A stretch of 64,000 nucleotides of DNA. Source: Zychaea mexicana. Lineage: Eukaryota; Mucoromycota; Mucoromycetes; Mucorales; Lichtheimiaceae. Numbering within the stretch: the stretch's first letter is position 1; every line of letters begins with the position of its first letter. The stretch is taken from the NCBI RefSeq assembly GCF_025766255.1, contig NW_026516733.1:178940-242939 (forward strand), in the 5' to 3' direction. A program made the position numbers and the translations under genes. Under the pieces are notes generated by a model, which worked only from the letters and a program-made list of their open reading frames with translations, ran no database searches and was not told the DNA's origin. This document shows, piece by piece, positions 33,967 through 47,500 of this stretch.

Positions 33967-35065
33967 TTAGAGATCAATGATGGACAGAGTAGGAGGGCGA
34001 TTTAAACCTTGTGAAAAAATCACATTGGGGCTCAAAAATATTCTGGGGTATACATAAAGTTCCTGCAATCGAGGCGAGTGCTGTATGAAGGCTTTCGCAA
34101 GATGTAGTCTAGTGTCGTCATTATCAGCGTAAAGGCGTGAAATTTGAACGCGCTTCAAAAAGTGCATTGTTTTGAACTCGAGGGTTCGACATTTATTAGG
34201 CACAAAAAAAGGCGCCGTCAAGTTGAGCACCGTTACTTTACTCCGTGATAAGATATCGCACAAATCATGTAACCGGTACACCGAGAAACAAGAGCAGATG
34301 CTAACGACGTTGAGAGAGTACATGTTTATTTCCAGCGATTCCAGAATTTCGGATGTACTTCCTTTGATACCTATCATGAACAAAAATAGACTCGTTATTT
34401 TTTCCAAAAACAAAATGTCAACCGTCAAATTGATTTACATAATGGTCATAGATGGAGGAGACATAAGAGCACTCACCAATGCTGTGCATGATTAAAGATC
34501 CATTATCAGCAGATTCAATTGAAGGAAAAATTTCAATCGATGGGCTGTTGTAATATCCGGTATATACGAATGGCAAGTGATCTCTTTCTCCACGCAGTGC
34601 CTCGAGTAGCCGCGTTTGAGCATCGTAATACATCTTCTTCAAAGGAGAAGATGAAAGATAGAATGCCGATCGACGTTCCCAGATGTGATCCATCAAAAAC
34701 GTACGCCAAGTACGGCAAACTTGTGTGCACGACCAAAATTCGAGGAACGTAAAGTCTTGCAAGAATATCTTTTCCACAAGTTCGAAAGGGAGATAACCGA
34801 CAAAGCTGCACTTTCGGAATAGCTTCACTTTTGATGTCTTTTCGTGTAAAGTCGAGAAAGTGGAATCATCGCTGTCGTGTTTGTTACGGATGACGCTAAC
34901 CTTGTTGTACTCGTCGGGCTTCATGTACTCCTGGGTTTTCAGTAAGTCGTCAACCTTGTCTTTGCTATCAACACCCTCAATCATTTGCTCGGCAACTATT
35001 GGAAAAGCATGTCCGTGATCGCTGTCTTGAATACTGCCACTCCCAATGGCATTGAGCTGCTCCAT
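33967..35065 (-). CDS. F-box protein
   Basis: Two exons (35065-34477 and 34370-33967, phase 1) join to 330 residues. An acidic N-terminus of about 85 residues is followed by an F-box (GYLPFELVEKIFLQDF, then CTQVCRTWRTFLMDHIWERR). The C-terminal half has scattered leucine-rich-like segments (LHDLCDILSRSKVTVLNLTA, PRLQELYVYPRIF), as in fungal F-box/LRR proteins. The F-box should bind Skp1 in an SCF ubiquitin ligase; the target is unknown. It is an intact relative of the decayed F-box copies at 27.8 and 37.7 kb, though I cannot measure how close. Confidence 0.75.
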
Positions 35066-37670
35066 TAGCTATGTTGCTTTGCCGTTTTGATAAAGAAAGC
35101 TGAGAAAAAAAAAGAAGGTGGAAAAGAAGTGACAAAAGGGTATCACAACAGGCTCGTTTTAACTTTTTTTAATGATAATTTGGCTGTGATCAATCAGTCC
35201 CGTTACGCCAAGAATGAGGTATATGTAGTGGGTCAACTGTAAAAACAAGCGCTTTTCTGTTACAAGGCAGCCCGTGTTATTTTCTTATGTTTGTAGTGAG
35301 AGGCCGACAATTACAGACCATAGTACAGTCGTTATATGGGAAACGCTTAGTTAAACAATGCTATTTAGCTTCCATTTGACATGGCAGCGTACCATTAATT
35401 AACATACGATACGTTTTTGGCAAATTCCTTCTGCATATAACACATTTGCTTGAAAATCGAAAGACGGTATTTTTACTAGACATTACGTATTGATGAAACA
35501 TTTCACAGCAATCTAGAACGGCACAGCGTTCTTTCTTGTGTAATTGCTGCCCAACAATTTCTATATATGAAAATATTCACTTTATAATTCTCCTCCTCTC
35601 TTTTTCCACTCCTTTCTTCACTTGAAATATCAAAGAGCCAAGATATCATGTGCTGCTTTTGACTTTTGGAGAATTTTGTTCACATGAAGAAAGGTCCGTG
35701 TTCTATTGGCTGTCAACAAGCCTTAATATCGATACTACACTAGTTATTGAAATCACAAACAATGATGGAGCCATTAAAAGAATTTTACGTCCCAGAGTGT
35801 ATTGTTAAAATCATAGACATAAAGTTTCTTATTTTTGTCATATTTTGAGCATGTATCATGTTATGCAAGCAATGAGACATGAAGAATATTGGAGATGAAT
35901 AGTTATGCAAACGGGTAATTGTATGTATGAGTAGCTCTAATTTTGTAGCGGTACAGTACAAATCATCATCTTTTGACTAACATTAGCAATGTACTTAAAT
36001 TTCGAGCAAATAGGCTAATTGAAGGAAATACTGACGGTAAAACTACATATTGTAATTCTTTGTTTTGTCAAGATTACTGCACTTGAAGTACAGCTTGATC
36101 AAGAAAAGTTTTGTATGTTCGAATTTTTGTGCTAGATGATAACGCGTTGTGTCGTGAGGTGATGGGATGCATCGCAGTTCCGTCTTACAGCAGACAAAAG
36201 AGTAAAAGCGTAATATACATACAGCTTTCTGATGCTTTTCAGATGGCCACAAATATCGTTGATACGCGTGTAAACCGATTCGTGAGATAAACGTGCAGGG
36301 ACAGATTCGCGCAAAGAATGGAACACCGTGTATTCACACATAAAATTTGTAATAAGGGATTGGGAAAGTGAATCCTATGCCAGGACAAGGTACATTATTG
36401 TAGAGCAAATAAAATGCATGTGTAGCATACCTGTACTGTATGCTACATTGCATATGGTAGCAACACAACTGTGGTTTTCTTTTATGATGTGTAAAAATAA
36501 AGGCGCGTATCATAGTATAGACGATGGCGCATTTTCTACGTGCCCTTCCTAGCGACATTTACTCTCAAACAGTGTAATCAGTCGATAGGTATGTAACGTG
36601 CATTTACTATATATTTATCCATACATGCGCATGTCTTACGTCATCACCATCTTCATTGAAAGAAGGAGTGGTGCAGAACTGTATATCCAACAGAAGCAGT
36701 ATCGTCCATTCTTGGATACGACTACGGGCAAAACACGATTCTCGGGCGGCCAATCATAATCGACAAGAATTCCCATGGTTATAAAGTCCGGCTATCTCAG
36801 CTCAGTTGCCTTTTCGCTTCTCTTTCCCTTATCTCCATGTTTTTCTATTTCGCGCAGTCGTAATCGTCATAAACGCGCTTTTAAGCCAATCACAGGTAAA
36901 TTCCTTTATAACCCTGCTTCTGCTGCTTTACACACGCTCACACTTGTGTTTTAGTTGTGAATAACCGTAGTGCGTTGTTTCAAAGGCCCATCACTTTTTG
37001 TATGTGTCGGTAGTGTTTCTGGGCACGTTTGCAGGTTCGACTCCTGGCTTGACACAAAGGTGGGCGCTACGTCGAGGTCTATTGTTCATTTTGGGAGACC
37101 ATTAGTCGCATCGGCCCCGCGCAAAAGAGCTCGATCACCTTCAGTGGCTATCCTGAACGATCGGGTCCCGCCTTGGACGATACAAGCGTGTCTGTTTTAG
37201 CCTGGACTTGCCGTACTCTTCGGAGTATGGTGGGTCTGTCAGATAGTCTTGAAATAACGCTTGAGGAATTGAGGGAATAAGGAATTGACGGAAAAGGCAT
37301 TGGCATTGGTGTCATTCCTGAAGGCTTGCCGAAAGGCTTGCTGGAAGGATTGGCGGTGTAGGTTCCAGCTTCGAGCTGGGACTGAGGCTGTGGTGGACAT
37401 GGAGGTTGAAAGGTACTATGTGCCCTTCTCAACCTCCTTCTTTCTCGTTTATTGTCAAACTAATGGACGAGAGAACTGCCAATGCCTTCTTCTTTTTTTC
37501 AGCTAGACACTTTTTTTCACCATTGTTATTTTTCTTACATTCTTTGAAATAATAAAATAACTCTTCCATCTGTTTCCCTTTACAAATATTTCTGTTTTTA
37601 AATAGCGTATATCACGCGAGCTTTTGTCGCTTTGATGTAATAGACGTTTGCGATGGCAACTGAGGCATAA
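35066..37670. other. Long gene-poor stretch
   Basis: No supportable gene. Frames at 36043-36558 overlap on both strands and lack motifs. A possible coding-like patch lies around 37020-37200 (plus) and 37148-37432 (minus, Pro/Ser-rich) but without exon structure. Confidence 0.4.
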
Positions 37671-38374
37671 GTGACAGCTAAAAGCCGTTGCTATAATAGT
37701 ATGGCCTGTTCTCGCTGTTGCGCAAGACAAAGTGCTTATCAACGGCGTAGTGATGGGATCGTCACAATTCTTGATTCCCACATGGACTCTGTGACCAAGT
37801 TGCCATCGCTGGCTTCACTGGAAGACACTTTGCATAAATCGAAGCGAAGCCCTCCAAGCACGCAATCTCGCGACAGCAGTTCATGAATCTACCTCAGCAC
37901 TCGATCAGCTACACAGATATCTAGAGCAGTTTCTGGCAGTCCGCGTCGAAGCATACCCGCAACAGGGCAAAGCCGTAAAGGTGTACAGTGATGCCCTATT
38001 CTTTGTCGACAACTTCCCAGCTATTTGAGAGCATAAGTTATCGCCACACGTATTCTTATCAGACAACAGAGATTCAAGAAAGCAATAGCGATATGCGCAA
38101 GGTTCTGAATAACGGTGAAGGAGGGTACCTCAACTTCCGATATAATCCCCTGACAGACACATTATTCTACCTCTCCAATGAAGCTCACCCTATGCTTGAA
38201 AAGAGTAAGGACATGAAAGTGCAACCTTACGATGTGCTCGCCGTAATCCTAAACGAGCACTCTTTCGGTGACATCCTTCGGTGCATGACTGTATCCAAAG
38301 CGTGTCGTCAATACATTATTGATTGTCCTACAATGTTCACGCTACAAACTAATATCTACATTCGAATGGCATAG
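37671..38374 (+). pseudogene. Decayed TPR/F-box-type gene
   Basis: Fragments in shifting frames: STSALDQLHRYLEQFLAVR followed by EAYPQQGKAVKVYSDALF (about 37883-38030), then YDVLAVILNEHSFGDILRCM and TVSKACRQYIIDCPTMF (38230-38340). The first resembles the TPR-like N-terminal region and the second the F-box of fungal F-box proteins. Stops and at least two frame changes lie between them, and no downstream LRR region is left. Confidence 0.5.
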
Positions 38375-41360
38375 GATCCTGCGAACTACGAACAGAATAC
38401 AACGGGGGTGTGGAGCTAGCACGGCACTTGGATGCGTGCTATGTCTTGAACAAGTAAACAGCAACGCCTATGAGATATTCTAGTAATAGCAGCATCAGCA
38501 GCGCTAAAACCCGCATCTCGTCGCCATGTTGTAAAAGCGACGGAATAAGGCCTAAAAAAGAAGGCACTACTGTAGGAAGGCTGACTGAAGTAATCTTCTT
38601 CTTGTAGCTCACATATTAAGAAGACAAAGAACCGCCTACTATGTGGTGCTACATTGTCTCTTTTCACGCAGTCTGATACTCTATCCACTGCTCCATGTTA
38701 ATCAATGGGCAATGTCTGTGAGCGTGATGAAAATACCCTGATGGTGACTGCGCTGTGGATGTTTCTTGATTATCATAACAACCATTAATAAACAATCACC
38801 ACCGCTAGTGAAAAAATTAATAATAAAAAAGACGTACTTCGTCATAATATTCGGAAGGCTGTATGATATCCATGATAACTCTTTTCCCGGGCAGGTTGCC
38901 AATTTTCGTTGTTCTTTTATACTCTTTATTGATAATGGATGATGGGCAGGAATAGTAAAGGGAAGAGAGCGAATCGACCAAGAAGCAATCGTAATCCTTT
39001 TTTTTTTGAAACGAAATTTGAATTTAGCGTGTCTGTGTCTCGAAACCAACTGCTCGCTGCACGGTGTGGTATCGTGATCTCAGTCATGAAAAGAAAGGGT
39101 TGCCCTGTGATTGGTGTAAGTAGCAATCAGATTATGCGTAGTGCTCGGCTGCTTTGTCTCTTATTAATCATCTCAATGTAATCCAAGTATTACAACACAC
39201 GTCTGAAATGGAAACGCATGTATTCTTGACTTGAATGAGTCATTTTAATCGTCCTGCGTGAGCTGCCTGTCTGCTTTGTCCTGCTGCGCGAAAGATGCCC
39301 TGTAACAACTATGCTTTATGTAGCCGGAAGATTACTACATGTCATCGAGCACAAATTTAGATTTCCGGAGATATTGATCTCTCCTCGGTCCCCATGTGCA
39401 ATATTACGCTGGGTATGCTGAAAGGAGAAATGCATCAAACTGTCAATATCTTTCGACAGGTCATCCTGCAAAACAATTGAACAGGTCTAAGTTACACAAG
39501 GATCTCGTCGTTCAAGTAACGCAGTCTCTCTTTCACGTTCTCTAACGACTTTGCGCATCTCTCTCCAATGTGAAGTAATAATAAACGATTTTACACACAA
39601 CATTGTCCAAAACGAAACACGAATGTGCTCGATATGCCATGACTATTCTGAACGGAAAGATGACTTGCGGCCTAAGTCCGTTCCAAAGTCTATTTTTTAT
39701 CCACACCTACACTTTATGTCGAGCAAACCCGTCTCTAACATACACTCTAACATGTCCTCTCTGTACGATCTAGACCTTGATTGCAGCTCTCAAGTAAGTT
39801 ATAAGCAAAGGCGCGGCTTGTGTCAGGGTTGTTTGGCGTCATTACATTATGCATGATACGGGATGCTTACAGAGCCAAACTAGCAAAATTCCAAGTCCAA
39901 ACTATTGCGGACCGGTGCACACGAAGGACGGAAGCAAAGAGCACGAAACACACTTGCAAGCTCTGACTTCATCGTCACGGCAAGGTTGAATTCGGAAACC
40001 AGGTCGTTCAGGGAGAGACTGCTGGAGAGATCCCTGAGTAAAAAGTCCTGCTTTCACAATCTACATCTTTCTTACAGTGTTTGTCGTTGGTTAAGCTTCT
40101 CTTGCTGTTTACTTTATCACATTAAACATATTATGATATTGATAATTTAATACGTACTCATTGTATCCAGGTGATTCTGCTTGAGTTAGCTGCTGTTTTA
40201 CCTGCCTGCAAAGATGCTTCCAAGGAGGCTAGATACGAGCAGAGGAACGGCTTTTAAGAGCGATTTATATGATGCATACATACAACTGCCGGTATTGCTA
40301 TTCATTGAAAACCACTGCCCGTCGGACGTCTATAGTTAAACAAAGACATCATAGCAAGCTAATATCCTGCTTAGAATGATAGAATTTGAGAATGTAACGT
40401 CTATGTATCTATAAGCTACAGTAGTGATCTCAAATCATACCGAAACACACAGAGAGCATGGCATAGAGAGCAGTCTCTACTATTGTATTTTCGATATCTT
40501 GCTCTCATAACTAATAAACACTTCATATTGATGATACCATTGATACTTCTAAAAAAGCAAGGAATGATATCATAAGAAGAAGCTCCTCTAGCTCTTCCTT
40601 TAAAAAGCGCTTATCATGCCGCAAAACATCAGTACAATCCATCATCATGATATAGAGTGGTTTGATCTTTTATCTGAAAGAGTTTGCATTAGCTAAAATT
40701 CAGAACAATTGTATACAGCCGGCGTTCACTGTACGGTGGCAATTTACATATGCACATTTGTGCTTCACTTAACTATTATGCTTCAGTGATTGTGGAGATG
40801 TAGTTTCAGCCGAGCACTTCTGCTTAAGTTTCAATGCAGAACAATGTGAGGGAATTATATTTAGCTTAAACTGTCGCTGCATCCTCGTGGCAAGGTGGAT
40901 GTCGAGAAGGCAAGACAATAAGCGTCGCACTGTTGTTGTCTGTACTACCATTTGAAACTCGAGCTTAAGAGTATGATACTTGTCAATAGTAATCTTAAAA
41001 GTTGGTACTGTAGATGTGTAGCTGAGATAAGTAAAAGAGAGGTTGTTTATGGGCCTTTTAAAATGTCACATCATGTTTGTCGCGTGGAGCTGCAAATACA
41101 GTAGTAGTATATCTATGTACATCAAGATGAGGTGATGCATATGTTTATCTATTATCTGTATCATACATCAAAGGTTGTTCAATAAAATGTATTTTGCTTC
41201 TTCTTCACTTGCCAATAGATACGCAGTGAATTTTGTATTTGAGAATCCATACAGTACATGCACTCCTCAAATATTTTAAAAAATCTGAAGCTGGATCCCT
41301 TTATAAAGCACAACAGACTGTTGCAGTGCATACGTAATCGATTGAAGTAAAAAATACAAA
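38375..41360. other. Long gene-poor stretch
   Basis: A 101-codon plus-strand frame at 39551-39856 (with CSICHDYSERK and CQGC) shows no recognisable domain. No other feature is supported. Confidence 0.4.
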
Positions 41361-41810
41361 TTATATTATATCATCTTTCAAAAAAATCGTTATATCGCTC
41401 AAAGCTGTACAGCCAATGTGCGTAGACCGATCCAAAGATTTTCGTAAATGCAGGTGCAAATTCATGTTGGGTGTAACAAAATCAGGAACGTGAAATGCTG
41501 CACATCCTGATATGAAACGCTCGAGTAAATGATGAGCTTGGTCGAGACGCTCATAGTGGCTGTGATTTAGACAAGGTGCCATGCAGCGACGAAAAACATC
41601 CTATTCGCCATGTGAGCAGGAGGCAGGATAGATTTGAGGACAAATGCGGAGTAGACGAGTGTCCATGTCTTCCAGTCCTCAGCCTTCATCAAATCGAACT
41701 TGCGCTGTATTTTGCACTTTCCATGCGGCAACACAATCCCATCAACGCGTTCTTGCATGGCCTCATAGTCAGCTTCGCGGAAGTAACCAAATAAAAGTCC
41801 TCCACCCAAA
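41361..41810 (-). pseudogene. tnp2-type (CACTA/KDZ-like) transposase relic
   Basis: Read on the minus strand: YFREADYEAMQERVDGI, AEDWKTWTLVYSAFVLK, then QAHHLLERFISG, FVTPNMNLHLHLRK and, after a one-base frame change near 41440, FGSVYAHWLYSFERYND. This order (DWK-W...SxFVLK, TPNMxLHxHL, SFERYN) is a hallmark of the large tnp2-like transposase-associated proteins of CACTA and related DNA transposons. At least two frameshifts are present. Further decayed coding-like sequence continues to about 42230. Confidence 0.6.
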
Positions 41811-42499
41811 CACCAGAACTGAATGGCAGTTCCCAGGAAGCATATTATACATTACGTTCGCTAGAATATCAAAGAGCTCTTGAACTGCTTTTAGAGAATC
41901 TTTGAATCTCATACTGTATATGAAAAGGCGTGAAGTACGACCAGAGAAATACTTTAAGTGATTTAGACGTAGGACGGTAAAGGTGATTTCTACTATCATA
42001 GAAGACTGCTTGTACTATTTCGGGTTCGATAGCAGACAGCCTAATATGATAGCCATTACTATTGTCGGCAAAAAAATATACCTGCATATAGAGAAGCAGC
42101 AAATGATGATGATAAAGTTCTCAATGCTGTAAAGAGCAGAGCAGAAAAAATTAAGGACGTCTGTAACCTTTTCTTTTTTCGAAGACCAATTCAAAAAGAT
42201 CAGCGCGATGTGCCTTTGAAATAAGTACATTGCCCCTTAATGCCCTCAGGGACGTAGCCAAGCACTCCCACCAAACCAAACAAAGATAGTTTACACATCT
42301 GCGAATAACGTAACACAATGCGTAGTCAAATAATGAAAATATCAAACGCTAATCAAGGCAATCACTTTTTATTTTTTCTTGACCAATATGTGCAAAAGTT
42401 GGATCATACGCTAAGTACTTCAATTTTGTGTCACTACTAAGCAAGGACAGATGAATGATTGATCGAAAACAATCCGAAGTTTGTCAAGGTTGACCAAGG

Positions 42500-42725
42500 T
42501 TATTTGCCTCCCTTTTGGGCTTCACGGGTATCGGCCGTAGATTGTGCACGCGCCTTGAAGTCTTGATTCGTTTGTGTGCGATCAGCGTGCGATTGGATAC
42601 GGGATGCGTCTCCCTTCGTCATTGGGTTCTTGGGCTGTGTAGACTTTACAATATATATTAGGGAGGCTGCAAAGTAGCATTTTGATCTGCAGGGAATAGT
42701 AGCCAGCTAGTAATACCTTGTCCAT
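42500..42725 (-). CDS. 50-residue hydrophilic protein (SMP/seed-maturation-like)
   Basis: Too short for usual frame calling. Exon 1 is only nine bases (ATGGACAAG, 42725-42717) before a GTATTA donor; exon 2 is 42643-42500, with TAA at 42502-42500. The 50-residue product is highly hydrophilic, with NPMTKGDASRIQSHADRT and DFKARAQSTADTREAQKGG. Similar small fungal proteins with the PMT..DASRIQS and FKARAQS blocks belong to an SMP-like family of unknown function, thought to be stress related. The frame is closed and the motif blocks are well kept, so it is likely functional. Confidence 0.72.
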
Positions 42726-44549
42726 TTCGAAGATGCTTTTTCTTACTATTCCAGTTTGTACGTAGAAGAACAAAGAAGAGAGAAACGACAACATTACATG
42801 GTATTCATATATGCTATCCTTTTCTCTCGTCATACACCTGTCAGAGACATGTAATATAATCACGCTACAAAGAGCGGCATGTGTGTGTCGAGTCATACCT
42901 CGTGAGAGTTATTGCTGACCCTTGTAGTAAAAAATGCATGAAAAGAAACAGCATATGCAACCTTTTTCGGGGGGTATCCCCAAACCGTAAATTATACTTG
43001 ACAGATTCCAGTTAATTTTTTTGTGGTTGGAGCCATTCGGCTGTAACGTACAGTTCCAATAATACGTACATAAACAAAATGTATATTGCAACGTGTTTTA
43101 AAATTACATCAGAAAAGCAGAAGCAACATGTATCAGCAATAGCTGCCAACCTACAAGAAAAGCGTCGTGAAATAATATTGTAGAATAAGGCATCAGTAAT
43201 GACGACACGGCTTCACGAGTGATGGGAAATCTCATGCTCCAGACCAACGTATCACTACAGCATATGACATGAGTTTGATCAAGGACTGACATTAGCCCCG
43301 AAGCGATGGGATGAAACAAGAATTCGTACAGTTTGTCTGTTCTTCTTCCATAGTCAGATGTACTACCATCGCTTGTTGCATGAAGTCTTTTTTGCAAGAG
43401 TATATGCGAATGAAAGCTTACATATAATAGCTCTCTAACAATATGCCAAGATACAAAAGTGTAAACAGGTTGATTGATACATCCGCCATTTTGCATGGGA
43501 AAAGCTTGTTGTAAATATGCTATTATATATTCGTGATGTTACCGAAAAGCATCATTTAGAGAGGCAAGAGTGTAATAAAGACGTGGTCATAAATATCCCA
43601 ACATGTAAAAAACTTTAAGCGCCTTTACATATTGGGATGGGTAGAGAAAGAAAACACAACAGAATAGTGTCTCTATTCTATGGCCGTATGTAAATTGGGT
43701 CCCAGCATGCACGTAAACCATGGAGCGCCCAAATATCAATGATGGGGGTTTCATGAATAGAACCTGTTGTTCTTTTTTTATGTACAGAAGCTTATAATAA
43801 CCTGACACACGTTTACATACAATATCAGCAACTGTTGCAACACCTACAGCACAGCGGAAACCCTATCATATCAAATATATGCAAACATCCTGGTGTTTGT
43901 TTTCTTTATAGTAACAAGCTTTATGTATTATTTAAATGAATTGACAGGCTATCAAGAAAAAGGTATATGGGCAAGTGCCAAAAGCTTCACCGGAAAACCA
44001 GAGAGATAGGATTGGACGGCGTTGTTGCTCCTTTTACTATCTAATAAGCTGTAGTAGCAGTAATAGTAGTAAAATCATAGTATTAGTAATCCGCTAACTG
44101 AAATCCAAAAGAAGCTACATACCAAAATCCCTGAAACCAAGTAGTTCGCGAGATGTAATTAAGAGAACACGCTTTTTTACGTTGCTTTGACTGAGAACAA
44201 AATATGGTGCATATGGTGATGCGCGTTTTCTTAACGGAAACAAAACAATGCTTATGTGCTCCTGGAAGAGAGAAGAACTCGACGCTTTCATTGGATCCAG
44301 AACAATCCCCAAAACAGATATTATATAATAAGCAAGCAAAGAAGGGCCGTCCCCAGAAAATGGCGCTAAAGTTGGATACCCTTTCGCCCAAACCACCCGA
44401 CCCACCTTCTCCCTCTCTCTTTTTGCTTTCGCTCTAAGTTTGGTGTGCGTGTTTCTGTGTATATATCCATTTTACCTCTCAAACTCCCAAAAAGTCACCA
44501 ATTCCGTCTCCCTATTAATTTCGTAGCAACCTTATATTTACTCGCTGTC
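42726..44549. other. No supported gene
   Basis: A 130-codon minus-strand frame at 43104-43496 has no motif or exon partner. The last 150 bp form a C/T-rich leader for the MAPKKK gene. Confidence 0.4.
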
Positions 44550-47500
44550 ATGACATCCCAAGCGCCACTCCATATTTTCCATAGCAACTCACCTACCACA
44601 CCAACACATTTCGACAATGTTGCAAGGAAACAATCACACAGTCTCGAAGAAGTCCATGCTTGGCTGGAAAACAAGGTTGCAGAATGGTTGACACATCATA
44701 ATTTTAGTCGTTACAGGAGCAAGTTTATCGGTAAAAAGTTGTTTCATAAGAACAAAAAGCAGTAGTTTGAAAAGGGACCTGAACGCAGCCCACATGAACA
44801 CTTTTTTACCATTCATGGTTCTTTTAAAACTAATTCTGTTTCGTTTATCACCATCATAGAACACAATATCACAGGAGCAGTATTGTTGGATCTCGATAAT
44901 GAAGCGCTGAAAGCAATGGATATTAAAACGGTTGGTGAACGAGTTAAACTGTTAGTTGCTGTCAAGTCATTACGACAAGAGTGTTATGCTTCAGCAGCAA
45001 CAGCAGCGAGAGCAGCACGAGTAAACGTAAGGCAAAGGGAGGGTTTGTAAAACTTGGAGACAGACGATATTAAAAAGCTAAATCGCCTTTATCTTTCACC
45101 AGAATGCAAACCATACCGATCAGCAACGATCCGATTACCTTTTACACAATCAGTCTAGTACATCAGTTGCGAGTTCACACACGTTAGGGGGTTCTTCTTG
45201 GGGGTTTCATTTGGACGGTGGCGGCGGCGGCGGAAGCCACGGAAAACACGAAGGATTCAATGTTACAACGCCACATCCAGAAAAGACTTCCAAATCGGCC
45301 GAATCTAAAAGCTTGCTTAATCGATCCAATTCGTTCTCTCGTTTCTTGGGTCGATCCGACTCTAAGAAATCATTGCGATCTGCAGCAAATGGCCAGGAAC
45401 CACCGCCCGTACCTCCGAGTCCAAAGGCTGTACAAAAGGTAGTTGGATTTGTTTTGTGAGAGAGAGGCAGAGACACAGAAAGGGGCACATATGCGTGCAC
45501 ACAAGGGTGTACTTGTGTCTATCATTGGGATAGTATCGTAAATGCGAACACAGTCCAGAAATTAACTGATTTCTGGAAACACGTTGTTTAGCGACAGTCG
45601 TTGGAAAAGGGGATCATGTCGATGGAACGCGTCAAGCAGGTAATAAGAGAGGTGAATTTACATTATTTCCATCCGTACATGAGGATGTATTTTTTTTACA
45701 TTGTGGGAGGAGCGTTGATCTTCATACACATGCTGACATTAAGTACCTACTATGATTGGGGGTGTATAGACGTGCGTCAAAGTTTTTGGCGAAGAAGGGC
45801 AGACGCGCATCGTGAACGTGCATAATGCTACAGATGCAAAAGCAATCATGGCCAAGGTTCTGCATAAATTCGGAATAGACGAAAACAACGCTGATAAATA
45901 CTGTATATTTGTCGGATCAAGCACCAACGGTGAAGGTAAAGTTTTTGGGTTAACTTGGAAATTTGTCCCCAGTTTACTATACTCACACCCTACACTATCT
46001 TGACTCGTTGAAATAGCCCGAGCTCTATCCGACGCTGAAATGATCGAGATTTGCAGATCAGCAGATCGCCCTGAAAAAGAACGGCTAATTCTGCGAAAAC
46101 GACACCAATATCCCACCCACGAAGAGTTCAAACGAAAAGGAACAACGACATACAAACAACATCCCAATGCTTATACCATTAACTCGCCCATCACAGCATC
46201 ATCCACAATTGCCCCGTCCACGTTCTCAACAGCAACACCCTCATCATCATCATCTGCGAATGGCTTCCCCGATAAACAAATGACGTTGGATATAATTACA
46301 GGTGGAGGATCACCCATTCATAATACCAACTGTAGTAGTAGCAGTATTCGTAGCAATGGCAATCACTTGTCAGTCATGGAAGATCCACGTTTATCGCTTC
46401 GTCCACAAGCCAGAGTTCGTCGATTCTTTGGCGAACGGCCGCCGTCTGAAGTCATTTCGTCGAACTTGCCATCGTTCTTCCCCAACCATAAACGAGAAGT
46501 GTTGGAAACTGCCGGTATCAATGCAAAACGACTCTCAATGACACGAAGTTCGTCTGCTGGACGACATCATGAAGGCACGGCAGGGTTCAGAAACAGTGTG
46601 CTTCCAGAACTTGTCTCTGTGCTTGGTGTTGATCTCGGTAAATTTTTGGAAGAGGAGGACGAGGATGGTGACGATGGAAGTGATGACGGACATCGTGATG
46701 ATGATGATGACGACGACGACGAACACGACAACAGTAAGGACATTGATAGTGATGATAAAGCTAAAGAAGAAAGCTACGAGAAAGCTTCTTCCACGGTGAC
46801 AGCAGCTGAAAGTGATGATGATTATGCGGATGCCCCAACAATGCCCGTCGTAGGTGGCAATGAAAGTGTGGTTTCTTATGATAGCAGTTTATCTGACACC
46901 AACAACAACAATAACACGGAAGCTTCGAGCCAGCAGCAACAACAACTAACCTCGGTACCAGCAACAACTTCAACAAATAATACCAACACCTATCAAATCC
47001 AAAATCGGTCATCTAGTTTATTACATCTATCTGGCAAACAGGATCTACAACCACCACCTGCACAAGCTGCACCACTTGCTGCACCACCCACAACACCTCC
47101 TGAAAATGGTAAATATTTGATCAAACGTAACAATGCTAATCAAATGAAAGTGGATTGAGGAAATTAACCAATTTTTTTCATCAAAGAAACCACAAAGCAA
47201 CCCAATTTCACCATTCAGGCCGAGCCACCAACACCTACCAAAGTACAACCGACTATATGTAAGTTGATGAAGTTCATAATCGCTAATTATCCGTACACGA
47301 CGAATAACTCTATGCTTAATAATATGCACTACTTTTTCCTCCTAACCAATCTATATTAGCGAATGAGTCTCCTGTTGCTTGGATGAAGGGGTCACTTATC
47401 GGTCGAGGAACATTTGGCGATGTTTATTTGGGACTGAATCCGCTAAGTGGTGAACTGATGGCGGTGAAGCAAGTCGAATTGCCGGTAGAGAATTCTGCCA

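Noticed and set aside
37010..37065. tRNA-like T-arm (GCAGGTTCGACTCCTGG)
   Set aside because: No matching acceptor stem, D-arm or anticodon arm upstream; the T-stem itself is one pair short.
43104..43496. 130-codon minus-strand frame
   Set aside because: No family motif, no exon partners and AT-rich surroundings; likely chance.
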